From positions 434,001 to 498,000 of the forward strand of contig JBBCXB010000002.1 in assembly GCA_037145635.1 (NCBI GenBank): a DNA stretch of 64,000 nt, in the 5' to 3' direction. Below the pieces are notes generated by a model. The model did no database searches. It had not been told where the DNA came from and saw only the letters and a program-made list of their open reading frames with translations. Source of the stretch: JAATFS01 sp037145635 (GTDB lineage Bacteria; Pseudomonadota; Gammaproteobacteria; Xanthomonadales; Xanthomonadaceae). How positions within the stretch are numbered: position 1 is the stretch's first letter; each line of letters begins with the position of its first letter. Made by a program: the position numbers and the translations under genes. Of this stretch, positions 41,849 to 50,527 are shown piece by piece.

Positions 41849-42304
41849 GTCCCGCCCGCCACCCTCGCCCGCCTGCGGATGCAGCCAGTCCGAGCCGCCG
41901 GCGCGGTAGCGCTCGTGCTTCCAGATCGGTACCCGCGCCTTGACCTCGTCGATCACGTAGCGGCAGGCGTCGAACGCCGCCCCGCGGTGCGCGGCCGCCA
42001 CGCCCACCCATACCGCCAGTTCGCCGATCGCCAGTTCGCCGGTGCGGTGCACGCAGCGCAGCTCGAGCACGTCGAAGCGCGACATCGCCTCGTCCAACAC
42101 CCGCGCGCCCTCGGCCTCGGCCAGCACGGCATAGGCCTCGTAGTACAGGCCCGCGACCGGCCGCCCCTCGTTGTGGTCGCGCACCCAACCCTCGAAGCTG
42201 GCGAAGGCACCCGCCTGCGGGTGCGCCATCGCCGCGCGCAGGGCGTCGATGGCCAGGGGCTGCTCCGACAGCTGGAAACGCGGTCCCGTCATGCGTGCGC
42301 TCAT
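41846..42304 (-). CDS. moaE: Molybdopterin synthase catalytic subunit
   Basis: The 152-residue product has SFEGWVRDHN, the HRTGELAIGE segment and the catalytic lysines K122 and K129 in EVKARVPIWKHE. It inserts sulfur from MoaD thiocarboxylate into precursor Z. The ATG at 42304 lies one base after the moaD stop; 42292 is an alternative. It ends the moaA-moaE operon. Confidence 0.94.
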   Translation of the reverse strand: MSARMTGPRFQLSEQPLAIDALRAAMAHPQAGAFASFEGWVRDHNEGRPVAGLYYEAYAVLAEAEGARVLDEAMSRFDVLELRCVHRTGELAIGELAVWVGVAAAHRGAAFDACRYVIDEVKARVPIWKHERYRAGGSDWLHPQAGEGGGRD

Positions 42305-42305
42305 T

Positions 42306-42551
42306 TCAGCCCCCCGACACCGGCGGGATGAAGGCGACCTCGCTGCCGTCGCGCAGCGCCTCGTCCCAGCGCGCGAAGGCGCCGTCCACGGCCACCCGCA
42401 GGCGTGCCTGCGGCCAGCGCAGCCCATGCGCGGCCTCCAGCTCGAGGTAGAGCCCGGCCAGGTCCGCGGCCGACGAGCGCACGCGCTCGCTGGCCAGGCC
42501 GCGGGCCTCGCGCAGGCTGGCGAAATACAGCACCTCCAGCGCCACGCTCAT
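42306..42551 (-). CDS. moaD: Molybdopterin synthase sulfur carrier subunit
   Basis: The 81-residue ubiquitin-like protein ends in the required Gly-Gly (PPVSGG), which is adenylated and thiocarboxylated. Its ATG overlaps the moaC stop by four bases. Confidence 0.93.
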   Translation of the reverse strand: MSVALEVLYFASLREARGLASERVRSSAADLAGLYLELEAAHGLRWPQARLRVAVDGAFARWDEALRDGSEVAFIPPVSGG

Positions 42552-43051
42552 GCCAGGGTCCCGTGGTCGCGCTTGCCGCCGCGCTTGCCCAGCAGCCGGG
42601 TCGGGCCGATCGTCATCCGCTGCGACAGCGCCTTGCACATGTCGTAGACCGTCAGCGCGGCGACGCTGGCGCCGGTCAGCGCCTCCATCTCCACGCCGGT
42701 CCGGTGGGTGGTGCGCACGGTGCATTCGATCCGCAGCACCTGCTCGCCGGCCCAGTCGACGACGAAGCGGCAGCCGTCGATCGGCAGCGGATGGCAGAAC
42801 GGGATCAGTTCATGGGTGCGCTTGACCGCCAGGGTGCCGGCCACCACCGCGGTGTCGACGATGCCGCCCTTGGCGCTGCGCAACCCGCTGGCGCGCAGCT
42901 GCGCGGCCACGGCCGCCGGAAAGCGCACCCGGCTCTCGGCCACGGCGGCGCGCGCGGTGACCGGCTTGGCCGAGACATCGACCATCGTGGGCAGCCCGGC
43001 GGCATCGAGGTGGGTCAGCGCGGCGGGCGGCTTCGGGGGTTTGGGCGGCAT
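42548..43051 (-). CDS. moaC: Cyclic pyranopterin monophosphate synthase
   Basis: The 167-residue product has MVDVSAKPVTAR, KGGIVDTA, the active-site region LIPFCHPLPI and VEMEALTGASVAALTVYDMCKA. It makes cyclic pyranopterin from the MoaA product. A Pro- and Lys-rich N-terminal extension (PPKPPKPP) is unusual. Confidence 0.94.
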   Translation of the reverse strand: MPPKPPKPPAALTHLDAAGLPTMVDVSAKPVTARAAVAESRVRFPAAVAAQLRASGLRSAKGGIVDTAVVAGTLAVKRTHELIPFCHPLPIDGCRFVVDWAGEQVLRIECTVRTTHRTGVEMEALTGASVAALTVYDMCKALSQRMTIGPTRLLGKRGGKRDHGTLA

Positions 43052-43072
43052 GGCGGTGGCGCGGCAGGCGGC

Positions 43073-43450
43073 TCAGCAGAGTGCCGCATCGTCGGTGAAC
43101 GCGGTGCCCTGGTGGAACAGCAGGCGCCAGCCGTCCGGTCCCAGCCGCCACAGCGAACTGCGCCGCGCCTGCACCAGCACGCCCTCGCGCGTGTGGACCG
43201 GGTGATAGCGCAGCTGCGCCAGGCCCGGCGCCAGCCGCTCGGCCTCGAAGCCGCAGGCGCGGTAGCCTGCTGGCGCCGCTGCCGGCAGGGCCGCGAGCAG
43301 GTCGGCACGCTCGAAACGGCCGCCGCTCACTCCGAATTCGACGAACGCCGGGTCCAGCAGGCGCTCCAGTTCCGCCGCCGAGGCGCGTACCGCCGGGTCG
43401 AGCAGGCGCAGTTCCAGCCCGCGCAGCCGCTCCGCCAGGGCCGCGTCCAT
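43073..43450 (-). CDS. NTF2-like DUF4440 protein between moaA and moaC
   Basis: The 125-residue product has the helix-strand order of the small NTF2-like fold (ERLLDPAFVEFGVSGGRFERADLLAALP, then RYHPVHTREG and SSLWRLGPDGWRLLFHQGT). Its start overlaps the moaA stop (TGATG). The usual moa operon has no such gene. Function unknown; it may bind a small molecule. Confidence 0.75.
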   Translation of the reverse strand: MDAALAERLRGLELRLLDPAVRASAAELERLLDPAFVEFGVSGGRFERADLLAALPAAAPAGYRACGFEAERLAPGLAQLRYHPVHTREGVLVQARRSSLWRLGPDGWRLLFHQGTAFTDDAALC

Positions 43451-44490
43451 CAGCCGCCGACCAGGAACATTTCCACCGGCTTGCCGCGGCGCGGCGCGGC
43501 GTCGGCCCGCAGCTCGCTGTAGCGCTCGCCGCGTGCCCGCCACAGCTGGCCGACGCGCTCGACCAGCGCGGCCTCGCCCTGCTGCAGCGCCGGGCGCAGG
43601 TCCAGGCCCTGGCTGGCGAACAGGCAACGGTAGAGCTGGCCGTCGGCCGACACCCGCGCGCGCTGGCAGTCGCCGCAGAACGGCTCGCTGACCGAACTGA
43701 CGAAGCCCACCTCGCCGCCGCCGTCGGCGAAGGCGTGGCGGCGCGCCACCTCGCCGGGGTAGTGGGGTGCCAGCGCGTGCAGCGGCCAGCGCTGGTGGAT
43801 GCGCGCGCGCAGTTCCGCCGACGGCACCACGGCGTCGCGGCGCCAGCCGTTGCAGCTGCCCACGTCCATGTACTCGATGAAGCGCAGCACATGGCCGCTG
43901 CCGCGAAAATGCGCCAGCAGCGGCAGCACCTGATCGTCGTTGACGCCGCGCTGCACCACGCAATTGATCTTGAGCGGGCCGAAGCCGGCGCGCTCGGCGG
44001 CCGCGATGCCGGCCAGCACCTGCGCCACCTCGCCGCGCTCGCCGCTCAGCCGCCGGAACAGCGCCGGCTCCAGCGCGTCCAGGCTGACCGTGATCCGGCT
44101 CAGCCCGGCCTCGCGCAACGCCTGGGCCTGGCGCGGCAGCAGCACGCCGTTGGTGGTCAGCGCCAGGTCGTGCAGCCCGGGGATCGCCGCCAGCCGGCGT
44201 ACCAGCGCCGGCAGCTCGCGCCGCAGCAGCGGCTCGCCCCCGGTCAGCCGCAGCTTGTCGACGCCCAGCGCCACGAAGGCGCGCACCAGCGTCTCCATCT
44301 GCGAAAGATCCAGCCGCCGCTCGGCGGACAGGCCGTAGTCGTCGGGGACGCGATCGGCGGGCATGCAGTAGCCGCAGCGGAAGTTGCAGGCCTCGATCAC
44401 CGACAGCCGCAGGTCGCGCAACGGGCGCCCGTACCGGTCCTGTACCGGCAGCGCGGCCGGCGACCCGGCCGGCCGCGGCCCCGGGCTCAC
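43450..44490 (-). CDS. moaA: GTP 3',8-cyclase
   Basis: The 346-residue radical-SAM enzyme has the N-terminal cluster C35-x3-C39-x2-C42 and the C-terminal cluster C272, C275 and C289. RLTGGEPLLR and the C-terminal Gly-Gly are typical. It starts the molybdopterin pathway by converting GTP. The GTG start overlaps the stop of the metallo-hydrolase by four bases. Confidence 0.95.
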   Translation of the reverse strand: MSPGPRPAGSPAALPVQDRYGRPLRDLRLSVIEACNFRCGYCMPADRVPDDYGLSAERRLDLSQMETLVRAFVALGVDKLRLTGGEPLLRRELPALVRRLAAIPGLHDLALTTNGVLLPRQAQALREAGLSRITVSLDALEPALFRRLSGERGEVAQVLAGIAAAERAGFGPLKINCVVQRGVNDDQVLPLLAHFRGSGHVLRFIEYMDVGSCNGWRRDAVVPSAELRARIHQRWPLHALAPHYPGEVARRHAFADGGGEVGFVSSVSEPFCGDCQRARVSADGQLYRCLFASQGLDLRPALQQGEAALVERVGQLWRARGERYSELRADAAPRRGKPVEMFLVGG

Positions 44491-45242
44491 GGGGGCGCCA
44501 CCTGCTCGGCGCTGGGCGCGGCCAGGGCCACCCGCTCGCCCGCGCGCGCCACCCGGTGGCCGCGCCGGCGTAGCGCGTCGGCATCGGCCTCGCTGGCGTA
44601 GTGGTAGAGCATCATCCGGCGCAACAGCTCTTGCGGGTATTCCCGCTCCAGGTCGTCGACGCCAGTATGCGACGGGTTGCCGTGAAGGCCGCAGTCATGC
44701 GCGACCAGCTCGCCGGCATCGGCGAAGCGCGCCAGCATCTCCGGGATCGGACGGGTGTCGCCGGTCCACACCAGCGTGCCCTTCAGGCGCAGGCCGAAGG
44801 CCGTCTCCGGCCAGTGGTGGCGTGCCGGGAACACCTCCAGGCGCACCCCGTCGTGCCAGAACGCCTCGCCCACCGCCACCAGCTGGAACGCATCCCAGAA
44901 GTTCGCGCCGCCCTCGGCCAGCACGTTCGGATAGTCGGCCACGCGGCGGTGCAGCAGCGGTACCAGCGGCGCCGGCACGTACAGGCGGGTGCGGCCGCGC
45001 CGCGGACCGAAGTAGCTGTCCACGAACAGGCGCTCGAAACCGCCGACATGGTCCAGGTGCACATGGGTGACGAACAGCGCCTGCGGCATCTGCCCGTAGT
45101 CGGCCAGGAAGCGGGTCAGGCCTTCGCTGCCGCAGTCGATGGTCAGCCACGGCCGGCCATCGCGCTCGATCGTGGCCATCGGCGAGCCCAGCGCGACCGC
45201 CGAGGCGTTGCCGACGCCCTGCAGGCGCACGCCCCAGTCCAT
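44487..45242 (-). CDS. MBL-fold metallo-hydrolase
   Basis: The 251-residue product has the HxHxDH motif THVHLDHVGG near residue 60, later WTGDTRP and VAHDCGLHGNPSHTG, the zinc-ligand order of the ribonuclease Z/YycJ branch. The substrate is unclear. Its ATG overlaps the kdkA stop (TGATG) and its stop overlaps moaA, so these genes are translationally linked. Confidence 0.85.
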   Translation of the reverse strand: MDWGVRLQGVGNASAVALGSPMATIERDGRPWLTIDCGSEGLTRFLADYGQMPQALFVTHVHLDHVGGFERLFVDSYFGPRRGRTRLYVPAPLVPLLHRRVADYPNVLAEGGANFWDAFQLVAVGEAFWHDGVRLEVFPARHHWPETAFGLRLKGTLVWTGDTRPIPEMLARFADAGELVAHDCGLHGNPSHTGVDDLEREYPQELLRRMMLYHYASEADADALRRRGHRVARAGERVALAAPSAEQVAPP

Positions 45243-45991
45243 CAGTAGCCCCGGTTCCAGGCCAGGTCGTAGGCACGCCGCAGCCGGGCGAAGTCCTTGT
45301 CGACCTCCTCGCGGCTGCGTTCGCCACGCAGCTTGACCAGCGAACGCTGCAGCCGCGCCAGGTTGCGCTCGCGCCAGCGCGTGGCCGGGATGCGCAGCAC
45401 GCCGCGGTCGAAATCGATCAGCCAGCCCTGGTGGTTGCCATCGAACAGGATGTTGTGCGCGTTGAGGTCGGCGTGGTCGAGCCCGGCGCGGTGGAAGCGC
45501 GCGATCAGGCGCCCGGTCTCCTCCCACGGCGCGCCGCGGCCGGCCACGCGGGCGCGATCGGCCAGCGAGCGCACCCCCTCCAGCCGCTCCATCAGCAGCG
45601 CGGCACGGTAGCGCAGGCCCTGGCGCAGGTAGCAGGCGGCCAGCGGCCGCGGCACCGGCAGCTTGCGCTCCACCAGCGCCCGCATCAGCCGGAACTCGGC
45701 GAAGCTGCGGGTGCGGTTCGCCCCTTTCCACAGGTAGCGGTCGCGGCTGAAGCGCGCCGCCACGCCGCCGCGCAGGTAGTGGCGCAGCACGCTGTGGCCG
45801 AACGGCGCGTCGACGAACCAGGCGCTGCCGCGGCCGCCCTCGTCGACCGGACGCGCCCGGTCGCCCCAGCGCGCCGGCGAGAACAGGCTCGCGTCGGCTT
45901 GCCGCAGCCGCTCGCGGTCGAACAGAATGGCGCCATAGCCGCGTCCTTCGCGGTAGGGCGTCAGCGCTTCAGTGGCGTCGAAGGCAACCAT
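45242..45991 (-). CDS. kdkA: 3-deoxy-D-manno-octulosonic acid kinase
   Basis: The 249-residue product has the kinase catalytic loop HADLNAHNIL (D175, N180) and metal-binding LIDFDRG (D193). The length and the RYLWKGANRTRSFAEF and LDHADLN segments match KdkA, which phosphorylates Kdo in the LPS inner core. It is divergent from a glycosyltransferase gene with only 21 bases between the two start codons. Confidence 0.9.
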   Translation of the reverse strand: MVAFDATEALTPYREGRGYGAILFDRERLRQADASLFSPARWGDRARPVDEGGRGSAWFVDAPFGHSVLRHYLRGGVAARFSRDRYLWKGANRTRSFAEFRLMRALVERKLPVPRPLAACYLRQGLRYRAALLMERLEGVRSLADRARVAGRGAPWEETGRLIARFHRAGLDHADLNAHNILFDGNHQGWLIDFDRGVLRIPATRWRERNLARLQRSLVKLRGERSREEVDKDFARLRRAYDLAWNRGY

Positions 45992-46012
45992 TCCATCGAG
46001 TCTAACAACACC

Positions 46013-47071
46013 ATGGCTCCTGCGCGCCCCTCCCTGTGCCTCCTGCGGCTGTCCGCACTGGGCGACGTGACCCATGTGCTGCCGCTGGTCCGCACCCTGC
46101 AGGCCGGGCTGCCCGGCACCGACCTGCACTGGATCATCGACAACGCCGGGCACAAGCTGCTCGACGGACTGGAGGGCGTGCGTTTCCATGTCTACGACAA
46201 GCGCAGCGGGCTGGCCGGCATGCGCGCGCTGCGCGCGCAGCTGGCGCCGGCGGGGCGCTTCGACGCGCTGCTGCAGATGCAGGTGGCGTTCCGCGCCAAC
46301 GTGCTGTCGGCGTTCGTGCCGGCGCGCCGGCGCATCGGCTACGACCGCCGCCGCTCCAAGGACCTGCACGGCCTGTTCGTCAACGAACGCATTCCCGACC
46401 GCCCCGGCATCCATGTGCTCGATGCCATCGGCAGCTTCTGCGAGCCGCTCGGCCTGCAGCAGCGCCAGGTGCGCTGGCACCTGCCGGTGCCCGACGCCGC
46501 GCGCGCCTGGGCGCGGGCGCAATGGGACGCCGACGGCGCGCCGGTGCTGATGATCTCGCCGTGTTCCAGCCACGTGCGCCGCAACTGGTATGCCGACCGC
46601 TACGCCGCGGTGGCCGACCACGCCGCGGCGCAGGGCTGGCGCGTGGTGCTGTGCGGGGGCCGCAGCGCACTCGAGCGCCAGACCGCCGACGCCATCCTCG
46701 CCGCCGCGGCGGCACCGATCCTCGATCTGGTCGGCAAGGACACGCTGAAGCAGTTGCCGGCCCTGCTGGAACGCGCCGACCTGGTGATGACCCCGGACTC
46801 CGGGCCGATGCACATCGCCAACGCCATGGGCACCAAGGTGCTGGGCCTGCACGCGGCCAGCAACCCGCACCGCAGCGGCCCGTACTCGGACCTGCGCTAC
46901 TGCGTGGACCGCTACGACGCGGCCGCCCGCAAGTTCCTCGGCAAGCCGGCCGACCAGCTGCGCTGGGGCGCCAAGATCGAATTCGACGACGTCATGGCGC
47001 TGGTCACCGTTGACGACGCGATCGCCGCGTTCGAACGCTACCGCAACGCCCAGCGCGCACTGCGCGCCTAG
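46013..47071 (+). CDS. Family 9 glycosyltransferase (heptosyltransferase-like)
   Basis: The 352-residue product has the GT9 start LCLLRLSALGDVTHVLPLVRTL and the C-terminal D-x-G-P-M-H motif in MTPDSGPMHIANAMG. GT9 enzymes add heptose or other sugars to the LPS core. Adjacency to kdkA supports an LPS core role. Which sugar is added cannot be told. Confidence 0.85.
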   Translation: MAPARPSLCLLRLSALGDVTHVLPLVRTLQAGLPGTDLHWIIDNAGHKLLDGLEGVRFHVYDKRSGLAGMRALRAQLAPAGRFDALLQMQVAFRANVLSAFVPARRRIGYDRRRSKDLHGLFVNERIPDRPGIHVLDAIGSFCEPLGLQQRQVRWHLPVPDAARAWARAQWDADGAPVLMISPCSSHVRRNWYADRYAAVADHAAAQGWRVVLCGGRSALERQTADAILAAAAAPILDLVGKDTLKQLPALLERADLVMTPDSGPMHIANAMGTKVLGLHAASNPHRSGPYSDLRYCVDRYDAAARKFLGKPADQLRWGAKIEFDDVMALVTVDDAIAAFERYRNAQRALRA

Positions 47072-47099
47072 CCGGCGATCAGCGCCGGCGGGGCCGCAC

Positions 47100-47507
47100 T
47101 CAGCCGGCGCCGGGCACGCGGTAGTCCTGGTAGGACTTCTCTTCGACGTAGGACGAGCCCAGCGCCAGGTTGATGTCCTTCTTGATGCGCGCGCGCTCGT
47201 CGTTCTCGAAATAGACGCTGCGCGCCAGCTGCACGAATTCCGCGTCGAAGGCCTGGGCTTTCTCCTTGATGCGGATGTCGTCCTCGATCACCCACAGGCG
47301 TTCGTTGACGGCCTTGAGCTCGGCGCGCAGCCGGGCGATGTCGCCGCCGGCGGCCGGATGCGCCATCCAGGTCTTCTCCAGCGCCGACAGTTCGTTGCGC
47401 ACGTTGGCCAGCTTGCTCGGGTCGGCGATGCGCTCGGACTTGATCTGCAGGATCGCGATCTTGTCGAGCAGCTCGCCGAAGGAAACGGGGACCAGGATTT
47501 CGGACAT
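47100..47507 (-). CDS. DUF6165 family protein
   Basis: The 135-residue product starts MSEILVPVSFGELLDKIAILQIKSERI and continues with the helical ELKAVNERLWVIEDDIRIKEK segment found in this family, which often lies near LPS core genes. It is charged and mostly helical. Function unknown. It converges on the GT9 gene. Confidence 0.8.
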   Translation of the reverse strand: MSEILVPVSFGELLDKIAILQIKSERIADPSKLANVRNELSALEKTWMAHPAAGGDIARLRAELKAVNERLWVIEDDIRIKEKAQAFDAEFVQLARSVYFENDERARIKKDINLALGSSYVEEKSYQDYRVPGAG

Positions 47508-47604
47508 GGCAGGTACCGGCGGAAACGTGTGAAGGGGGAAAGTGTAACGGCGGCGGCGTAAGGCGACGTGCGTCGCCGCGGCCGTCGCGGCGACGCCGCA
47601 CAAA

Positions 47605-47630
47605 CGAAAGCCCCCTTGCGGGGGCTTCGT
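47605..47630 (-). terminator. Terminator after tRNA-Ser(CGA)
   Basis: AAGCCCCC, GCAA and GGGGGCTT form a 8-bp stem on the minus strand with a short T-containing tail, seven bases after the tRNA. Confidence 0.6.
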
Positions 47631-47636
47631 CGAATC

Positions 47637-47727
47637 TGGCGGAGAGGGGGGGATTCGAACCCCCGAGGCGCTATAAACGCCTGCCTGATTTCGAGTCAGG
47701 TACATTCAACCGCTCTGCCACCTCTCC
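47637..47727 (-). tRNA. tRNA-Ser(CGA)
   Basis: The minus strand has the acceptor GGAGAGG, anticodon stem CCTGA/TCAGG with loop CTCGAAA (anticodon CGA), a long variable arm, T-arm GGGGGTTCGAATCCCCC and CCA. Confidence 0.95.
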
Positions 47728-47931
47728 AGGTGTCCCCGGCGTACCGGGGCCGTGAATGATACGGGGCCGCGCGCGCGCGGACAAGCGGATTCGTCATCGC
47801 GTGCATCGGCAGCGGCGGCACGCCGGGCCGGTGAACCGCCGCTGCCCGGGCACGGGCCGGGCGGTTGCCGGAACCCCGCGCTGCCGCGATCATGCCTGCA
47901 CCGCCCTGCCCCGGCGCCTGCCGCCGCTCCC

Positions 47932-48636
47932 ATGATCGAATTCGGACACCTCACCCACCCCGGCCTGCGCCGCGACCTCAACGAGGACACCTACTACGGT
48001 GACAGCGAGCTTGGCCTGTGGCTGGTGGCCGACGGCATGGGTGGCCACGCCTGCGGCGAGGTCGCCAGCGCGCTGGCACGCGAGACCATCGTGCGCGAGA
48101 TCCGTGCCGGCACCGCCCTGGCGCCGGCCATCCGCGTGGCCGACGAGGAGATCATCCGCGCCTCGCGCCGCCGCAACGATTCCCTGCCGATGGGCACCAC
48201 GGTGGTGGCCGCGCGCGTGCAGGGCAACCGCTTCGAGGTGGCATGGGTCGGCGACAGCCGCGCCTACCTGTGGCGCGAGGGCCGGCTGGCCCAGCTCAGC
48301 CAGGACCACAGCTACGTGCAGGAACTGATCGCCCAGGGCACCCTCACCGCCGAGCAGGCGCGTGCGCACCCGCACCGCAACGTCGTCACCCAGGCCCTGG
48401 GCGTGACCGACCCGGCGCACCTCAACGTGGCGATCATGACCGGCGAGCTCAAGCCCGGCATGCAGCTGCTGCTGTGCAGCGACGGCCTGACCGAGGAAGT
48501 CGACGACGCCGGCATCGGCAGGGCGCTGGCGCTGGCCGACTGCAGCGCCCAGGAATGCGTGGACTCGCTGGTGGCGGCCGCGCTCGACGGCGGCGGCTCG
48601 GACAACATCACCGCCATCCTCGTCCGCTGCCACTGA
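47932..48636 (+). CDS. PP2C-type serine/threonine phosphatase
   Basis: The 234-residue product has the PP2C motifs NEDTYYGD, LVADGMGGH, WVGDSRAYL, SDGLTEEV and GSDNITAILV with all metal-binding aspartates. It is a stand-alone cytosolic catalytic domain. The ATG at 47932 matches the domain start; the longer upstream frame is low complexity. No kinase partner is adjacent. Confidence 0.93.
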   Translation: MIEFGHLTHPGLRRDLNEDTYYGDSELGLWLVADGMGGHACGEVASALARETIVREIRAGTALAPAIRVADEEIIRASRRRNDSLPMGTTVVAARVQGNRFEVAWVGDSRAYLWREGRLAQLSQDHSYVQELIAQGTLTAEQARAHPHRNVVTQALGVTDPAHLNVAIMTGELKPGMQLLLCSDGLTEEVDDAGIGRALALADCSAQECVDSLVAAALDGGGSDNITAILVRCH

Positions 48637-48648
48637 GCGCCGCGCGGC

Positions 48649-49383
48649 TCAGCCGGCGAGCGCCTCCGGCACCGCGGCCTCGTCCCACAGCGCGCGGCCG
48701 GCCTTCTTGCGCAGCCGTTCCAGCCGCGCCTCGTGCGCTTGCAGCTCGGAGGCGGTGACCACCACGCGCGGGCGCGGCAGCCGCATCGCCGGATCGAACA
48801 CCGGCAGGCCGCGGGCATGCGCCGAGCCCGCGTCGGCGTCGAGCGAAGCAAAGCCGATCTCCTCCTGGCCGGAGGTCAGCGCGATGTAGACGTCGGCCAG
48901 GATCTGGGCGTCGAGCAGCGCGCCGTGCAGCTGGCGATGCGAATTGTCCACGCCGAGCCGCTTGCACAGCGCATCCAGCGAATTGCGCTGCCCCGGGTAG
49001 CGCTCGCGCGCCATCATCAGCGTATCGACCACGCTGGCGCGGTCGATGATCCTGCCGAACCCGTCGCCCAGCAACGACAGCTCGTTGTCCAGGAAGCCGA
49101 GGTCGAACGAGGCGTTGTGGATGATCAGCTCGGCGCCGTCGATGTAGGCCAGGAACTCCTCGGCGACCTCGGCGAACACCGGCTTGTCGGCGAGGAAGTC
49201 CAGGGTCAGGCCGGTGACTTCCTGCGCGCCCGGCTCGAAGTCGCAGTCCGGGCGCAGGTAGCGATGGAAGTTGTTGCCGCTGGGACGGCGCTCCAGCAGT
49301 TCCACCGCGCCGATCTCGACGACGCGGTTGCCCTTGCGCCACTCCAGGCCGGTGGTTTCGGTATCGAGAATGATCTGACGCAT
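48649..49383 (-). CDS. dnaQ: DNA polymerase III epsilon subunit (proofreading exonuclease)
   Basis: The 244-residue product has the DEDDh residues D7 and E9 (LDTETTGL), D94 (NASFDLGFL), H153 and D158 (HGALLDAQ). It proofreads for DNA polymerase III. It lies seven bases from rnhA, in the usual neighbourhood. Confidence 0.95.
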   Translation of the reverse strand: MRQIILDTETTGLEWRKGNRVVEIGAVELLERRPSGNNFHRYLRPDCDFEPGAQEVTGLTLDFLADKPVFAEVAEEFLAYIDGAELIIHNASFDLGFLDNELSLLGDGFGRIIDRASVVDTLMMARERYPGQRNSLDALCKRLGVDNSHRQLHGALLDAQILADVYIALTSGQEEIGFASLDADAGSAHARGLPVFDPAMRLPRPRVVVTASELQAHEARLERLRKKAGRALWDEAAVPEALAG

Positions 49384-49390
49384 GCCGTCC

Positions 49391-49843
49391 TCAGTAGATC
49401 GTCGCGCCACTGCGCTGGGCAATGGCCTGGTTGCGCGCGAGCACGTCGACGCGTTCGTTGTCAGGGTCGCCATTGTGCCCCTTCACCCAGCGCCACTCGA
49501 TGGTATGCCGCTGGGTGGCCGCATGCAGGCGCTCCCACAGTTCGCGGTTCTTGACCGGGTCGCCGCCAGCGGTCTTCCAGTTGCGCCGCAGCCAGCCGCT
49601 CATCCATTCGGTGATGCCCTGGCGCACGTACTGCGAATCGGTGTGCAGCACGATGGTGCATGGCTCGGTCAGCGTCTCCAGCGCCATGATCGCGGCCATC
49701 AGCTCCATCCGGTTGTTGGTGGTGTTGGCCTCGCCGCCGGCCAGCTCCTTCTCGCGGCCGTTGTAGCGCAGCAGCGCGGCCCAGCCGCCCGGCCCGGGAT
49801 TGCCGAGGCAGGAGCCGTCGGTATGGACTTCGATCGATTTCAT
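49391..49843 (-). CDS. rnhA: Ribonuclease HI
   Basis: The 150-residue product has the catalytic set D9 (HTDGSCLGNPGPGG), E47, D69 (HTDSQYV) and D133. It removes RNA from RNA/DNA hybrids. Confidence 0.96.
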   Translation of the reverse strand: MKSIEVHTDGSCLGNPGPGGWAALLRYNGREKELAGGEANTTNNRMELMAAIMALETLTEPCTIVLHTDSQYVRQGITEWMSGWLRRNWKTAGGDPVKNRELWERLHAATQRHTIEWRWVKGHNGDPDNERVDVLARNQAIAQRSGATIY

Positions 49844-49861
49844 GCGTTTCCAGGTCAGGGT

Positions 49862-50515
49862 TCAGATGGGAACGGCCGGGCGCTGCCAGCGCACTGCCGC
49901 CACCGGCGTCGGGCCGACCGCCGCCGCCGAGCGCTTCTCCAGCTCCAGCAGGCAGACCGCCCGCCAGGGGGCCCGTCCCGGCCGAGGGGACACGCGCCCC
50001 GTCGGCCAGGTCGGCCCCAGGTAGCGTTCGCGTTCCACGTCCTGCAGGCCGGCGCGCTGCGCCAGCAGGCGCCAGCGCTCGGCCCGCGGCGGCGGCGGCG
50101 CGTGCCGCGCCCAGCGCAGCCGGTACGGGCTGAGCGGGTTGAGCGACAGCAGCCACACCCGCCCCCCGGGCATCAGCACGCGCGCGCATTCGGCCAGGAA
50201 GTCGGCCGGTGCGCCGAGCACGGCATGCTCGACCACGATCGCCTGCAGGCTCTCGGCCGGCAACGGCCACGGCAGGCCGCAGCGCACGTCGCCGTCGTAG
50301 TCCGCGCCGCGCCGGTACAGCCGCATCCCGCGTCCCTGCAGGGCCGCGCGCGCAGGCAGGTCGGCGCTCGGCGACAGCCACAGCCACGGCTGCGAGGGAC
50401 GTCCGTGCAGGGCCTCCAGCACGATCGGACGCTCCAGCTGGAGCAGCGCGCGTCCCGCCCCCGTTTCAAACCAGGATGAGACGCCGGCTTGACGGGGGGT
50501 CGGAGCGGCAGGCAT
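49862..50515 (-). CDS. Class I SAM-dependent methyltransferase
   Basis: The 217-residue product has a methyltransferase-11-like C-terminal region: LPWPLPAESLQAIVVEHAVLGAPADFLAECARVLMPGGRVWL. The glycine-rich SAM loop is degenerate. It corresponds in position to YafS, which is divergent from gloB in Escherichia coli; the start codons here are 12 bases apart. Substrate unknown. Confidence 0.8.
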   Translation of the reverse strand: MPAAPTPRQAGVSSWFETGAGRALLQLERPIVLEALHGRPSQPWLWLSPSADLPARAALQGRGMRLYRRGADYDGDVRCGLPWPLPAESLQAIVVEHAVLGAPADFLAECARVLMPGGRVWLLSLNPLSPYRLRWARHAPPPPRAERWRLLAQRAGLQDVERERYLGPTWPTGRVSPRPGRAPWRAVCLLELEKRSAAAVGPTPVAAVRWQRPAVPI

Positions 50516-50527
50516 GGTCCCAATTCT

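Noticed and set aside
41846..44490. Moco riboswitch in front of the moa genes
   Set aside because: moaA overlaps the upstream gene and no leader exists in which the motif could fit.
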